Below, in pieces: positions 5,572-6,181 of a stretch of 6,181 bases of DNA. Position 1 is the first letter of the stretch. Every line of letters starts with the position of its first letter. The DNA comes from Deltaproteobacteria bacterium (GTDB lineage Bacteria > Myxococcota_A > Polyangia > Palsa-1104 > JAEUJZ01): contig JAGNNG010000124.1 of assembly GCA_017990795.1 (NCBI GenBank), forward strand, positions 1 through 6,181, written 5' to 3'. Under the pieces are notes generated by a model. It was not told where the DNA came from. It was given only the letters and a program-made list of their open reading frames with translations, and ran no database searches. A program made the translations under genes and the position numbers.

Positions 5572-6181
5572 ATGTCGAACCTGCGACTCGATACCCTTCC
5601 CGAAAGCGCCTCCGGTCCCCACGTGATCGGGGAGCAGCCACGTACAGGTGGCGCGGGAAGTACCGTGGACAGGCTGGCCGACATCTCGCTGATGGACCTG
5701 GAAGCGATGCGGCTGCTCCTCGCGGGCAGCTCGGTGATCGACTGGCATCAGCTGGCGTTTGTGGAGCAAAAGCAGGTCGACCGCTTCTTGCGCATCAATG
5801 AGTTTGATCCCGACAGCGATGCCGACATGGAGCGCCTCGAGGAGCTGCGCGCCGAAGCGGTGGAATACCTGACGCGGCACTTTAACTACCGCATCCCCGA
5901 CGAGGTCGCCGAGTCTCTGCCGGTCAAAGAACTGTTCCTGCTGGCTTCGCGACGCGGGCGGCACCAGACCTTTGCCTGCATCGTGCTGAAGGTCATGCAC
6001 GTGCTGCAGCACCTGGATGGTCGCGAGACACTGTTTCGCTTGCCGGTCTCCGATGACCAAGTGTTCGGCGTGGTGGAGTCGAAAGTCGTACGCGTGGTCG
6101 ATGAGATGCGCGCCGCTGGGCTGCCAATCGTAGAGTTTCAGTGGAGCCGCAAAGAGCGCGACAGCACGGTCACCAAGCTGC
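5572..6181 (+). CDS. Conserved cytoplasmic protein of unknown function, possible RelA/SpoT-like, partial (runs off right edge)
   Basis: The frame is open from the ATG at 5572 to the window end (203 complete codons). The start is supported by GAGG (5561-5564) seven bases upstream. There is no signal peptide. Residues 1-30 look disordered (Gly/Pro/Ser-rich); residues 35-185 are mostly helical and charged (SLMDLEAMRLLL, WHQLAFVEQKQVDRFL, VKELFLLASRRGRHQTFACIVLKVMHVLQHL). At the very edge, FQWSRKERDSTVTKL (189-203) has K194, S198, K202 and Leu203 in the same spacing as the R-x-K-x3-S-x3-K-M/L motif that begins the RelA/SpoT nucleotidyltransferase fold, and it follows a helix (VVESKVVRVVDEMRAAG) as in that fold. 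The gene follows an alarmone-type hydrolase. From memory it may belong to an uncharacterised myxobacterial family (TIGR04552); not verified. The coding call is strong; the RelA/SpoT link is inference from one motif. Confidence 0.8.
   Translation, partial: MSNLRLDTLPESASGPHVIGEQPRTGGAGSTVDRLADISLMDLEAMRLLLAGSSVIDWHQLAFVEQKQVDRFLRINEFDPDSDADMERLEELRAEAVEYLTRHFNYRIPDEVAESLPVKELFLLASRRGRHQTFACIVLKVMHVLQHLDGRETLFRLPVSDDQVFGVVESKVVRVVDEMRAAGLPIVEFQWSRKERDSTVTKL

Noticed and set aside
5407..6060. 217-codon minus-strand open frame
   Set aside because: It is antisense to the 5572 gene, which has a proper Shine-Dalgarno and protein-like composition. The minus frame has no recognisable domain.
1..6181. 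CRISPR array, insertion sequence or phage attachment site
   Set aside because: No spaced direct repeats of CRISPR length, terminal inverted repeats, target duplications or transposase/integrase motifs were seen on either strand.

Overview
The window looks like chromosomal DNA of a member of the Myxococcota (formerly Deltaproteobacteria). It is GC-rich with AT-rich intergenic patches. Three things point to this group: a surface protein ending in a MYXO-CTERM-type tail (Cys motif, short membrane helix, Arg cluster), an outer-membrane beta-barrel resembling the Myxococcus MXAN_2562 family, and a putative secreted protein with the Asp-Leu-rich linker common in exported myxobacterial proteins. Family names are recalled from memory; no search was possible.

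Layout. (1) Positions 1-1277 (or 1310), minus strand: the N-terminal part of a kelch-repeat lipoprotein that runs off the left edge. (2) 1311-1451: an AT-rich divergent promoter region. (3) 1452-2270, plus: a secreted protein or lipoprotein with a period-6 Asp-Leu linker and a beta-rich C-terminal domain. (4) 2271-2452: an intergenic leader with a hairpin. (5) 2453-3685 and 3682-4581, plus: a Cys-rich, FN3-like, MYXO-CTERM-anchored protein, translationally coupled by a 4-base overlap to an outer-membrane beta-barrel protein. (6) 4596-4628: a small hairpin followed by a perfect TATAAT placed so that the next mRNA could be leaderless. (7) 4626-5237, plus: a single-domain HD hydrolase of the (p)ppGpp-hydrolase type with its metal-binding residues intact. 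(8) 5238-5571: a 334-base spacer with no confident gene. (9) 5572-right edge, plus: the start of a protein of unknown function whose last visible residues resemble the first conserved motif of RelA/SpoT alarmone synthetases.

How the genes may work together. The left two thirds is a cell-envelope locus: four predicted exported proteins, two of them (MYXO-CTERM protein and beta-barrel) encoded as a tightly coupled pair and probably acting together at the outer membrane. The right third may be unrelated to it: an alarmone-type hydrolase followed by a possible RelA/SpoT-like nucleotidyltransferase, which would be a split hydrolase/synthetase pair. That last idea rests on one short motif at the window edge and is the most interesting item to test by extending the sequence.
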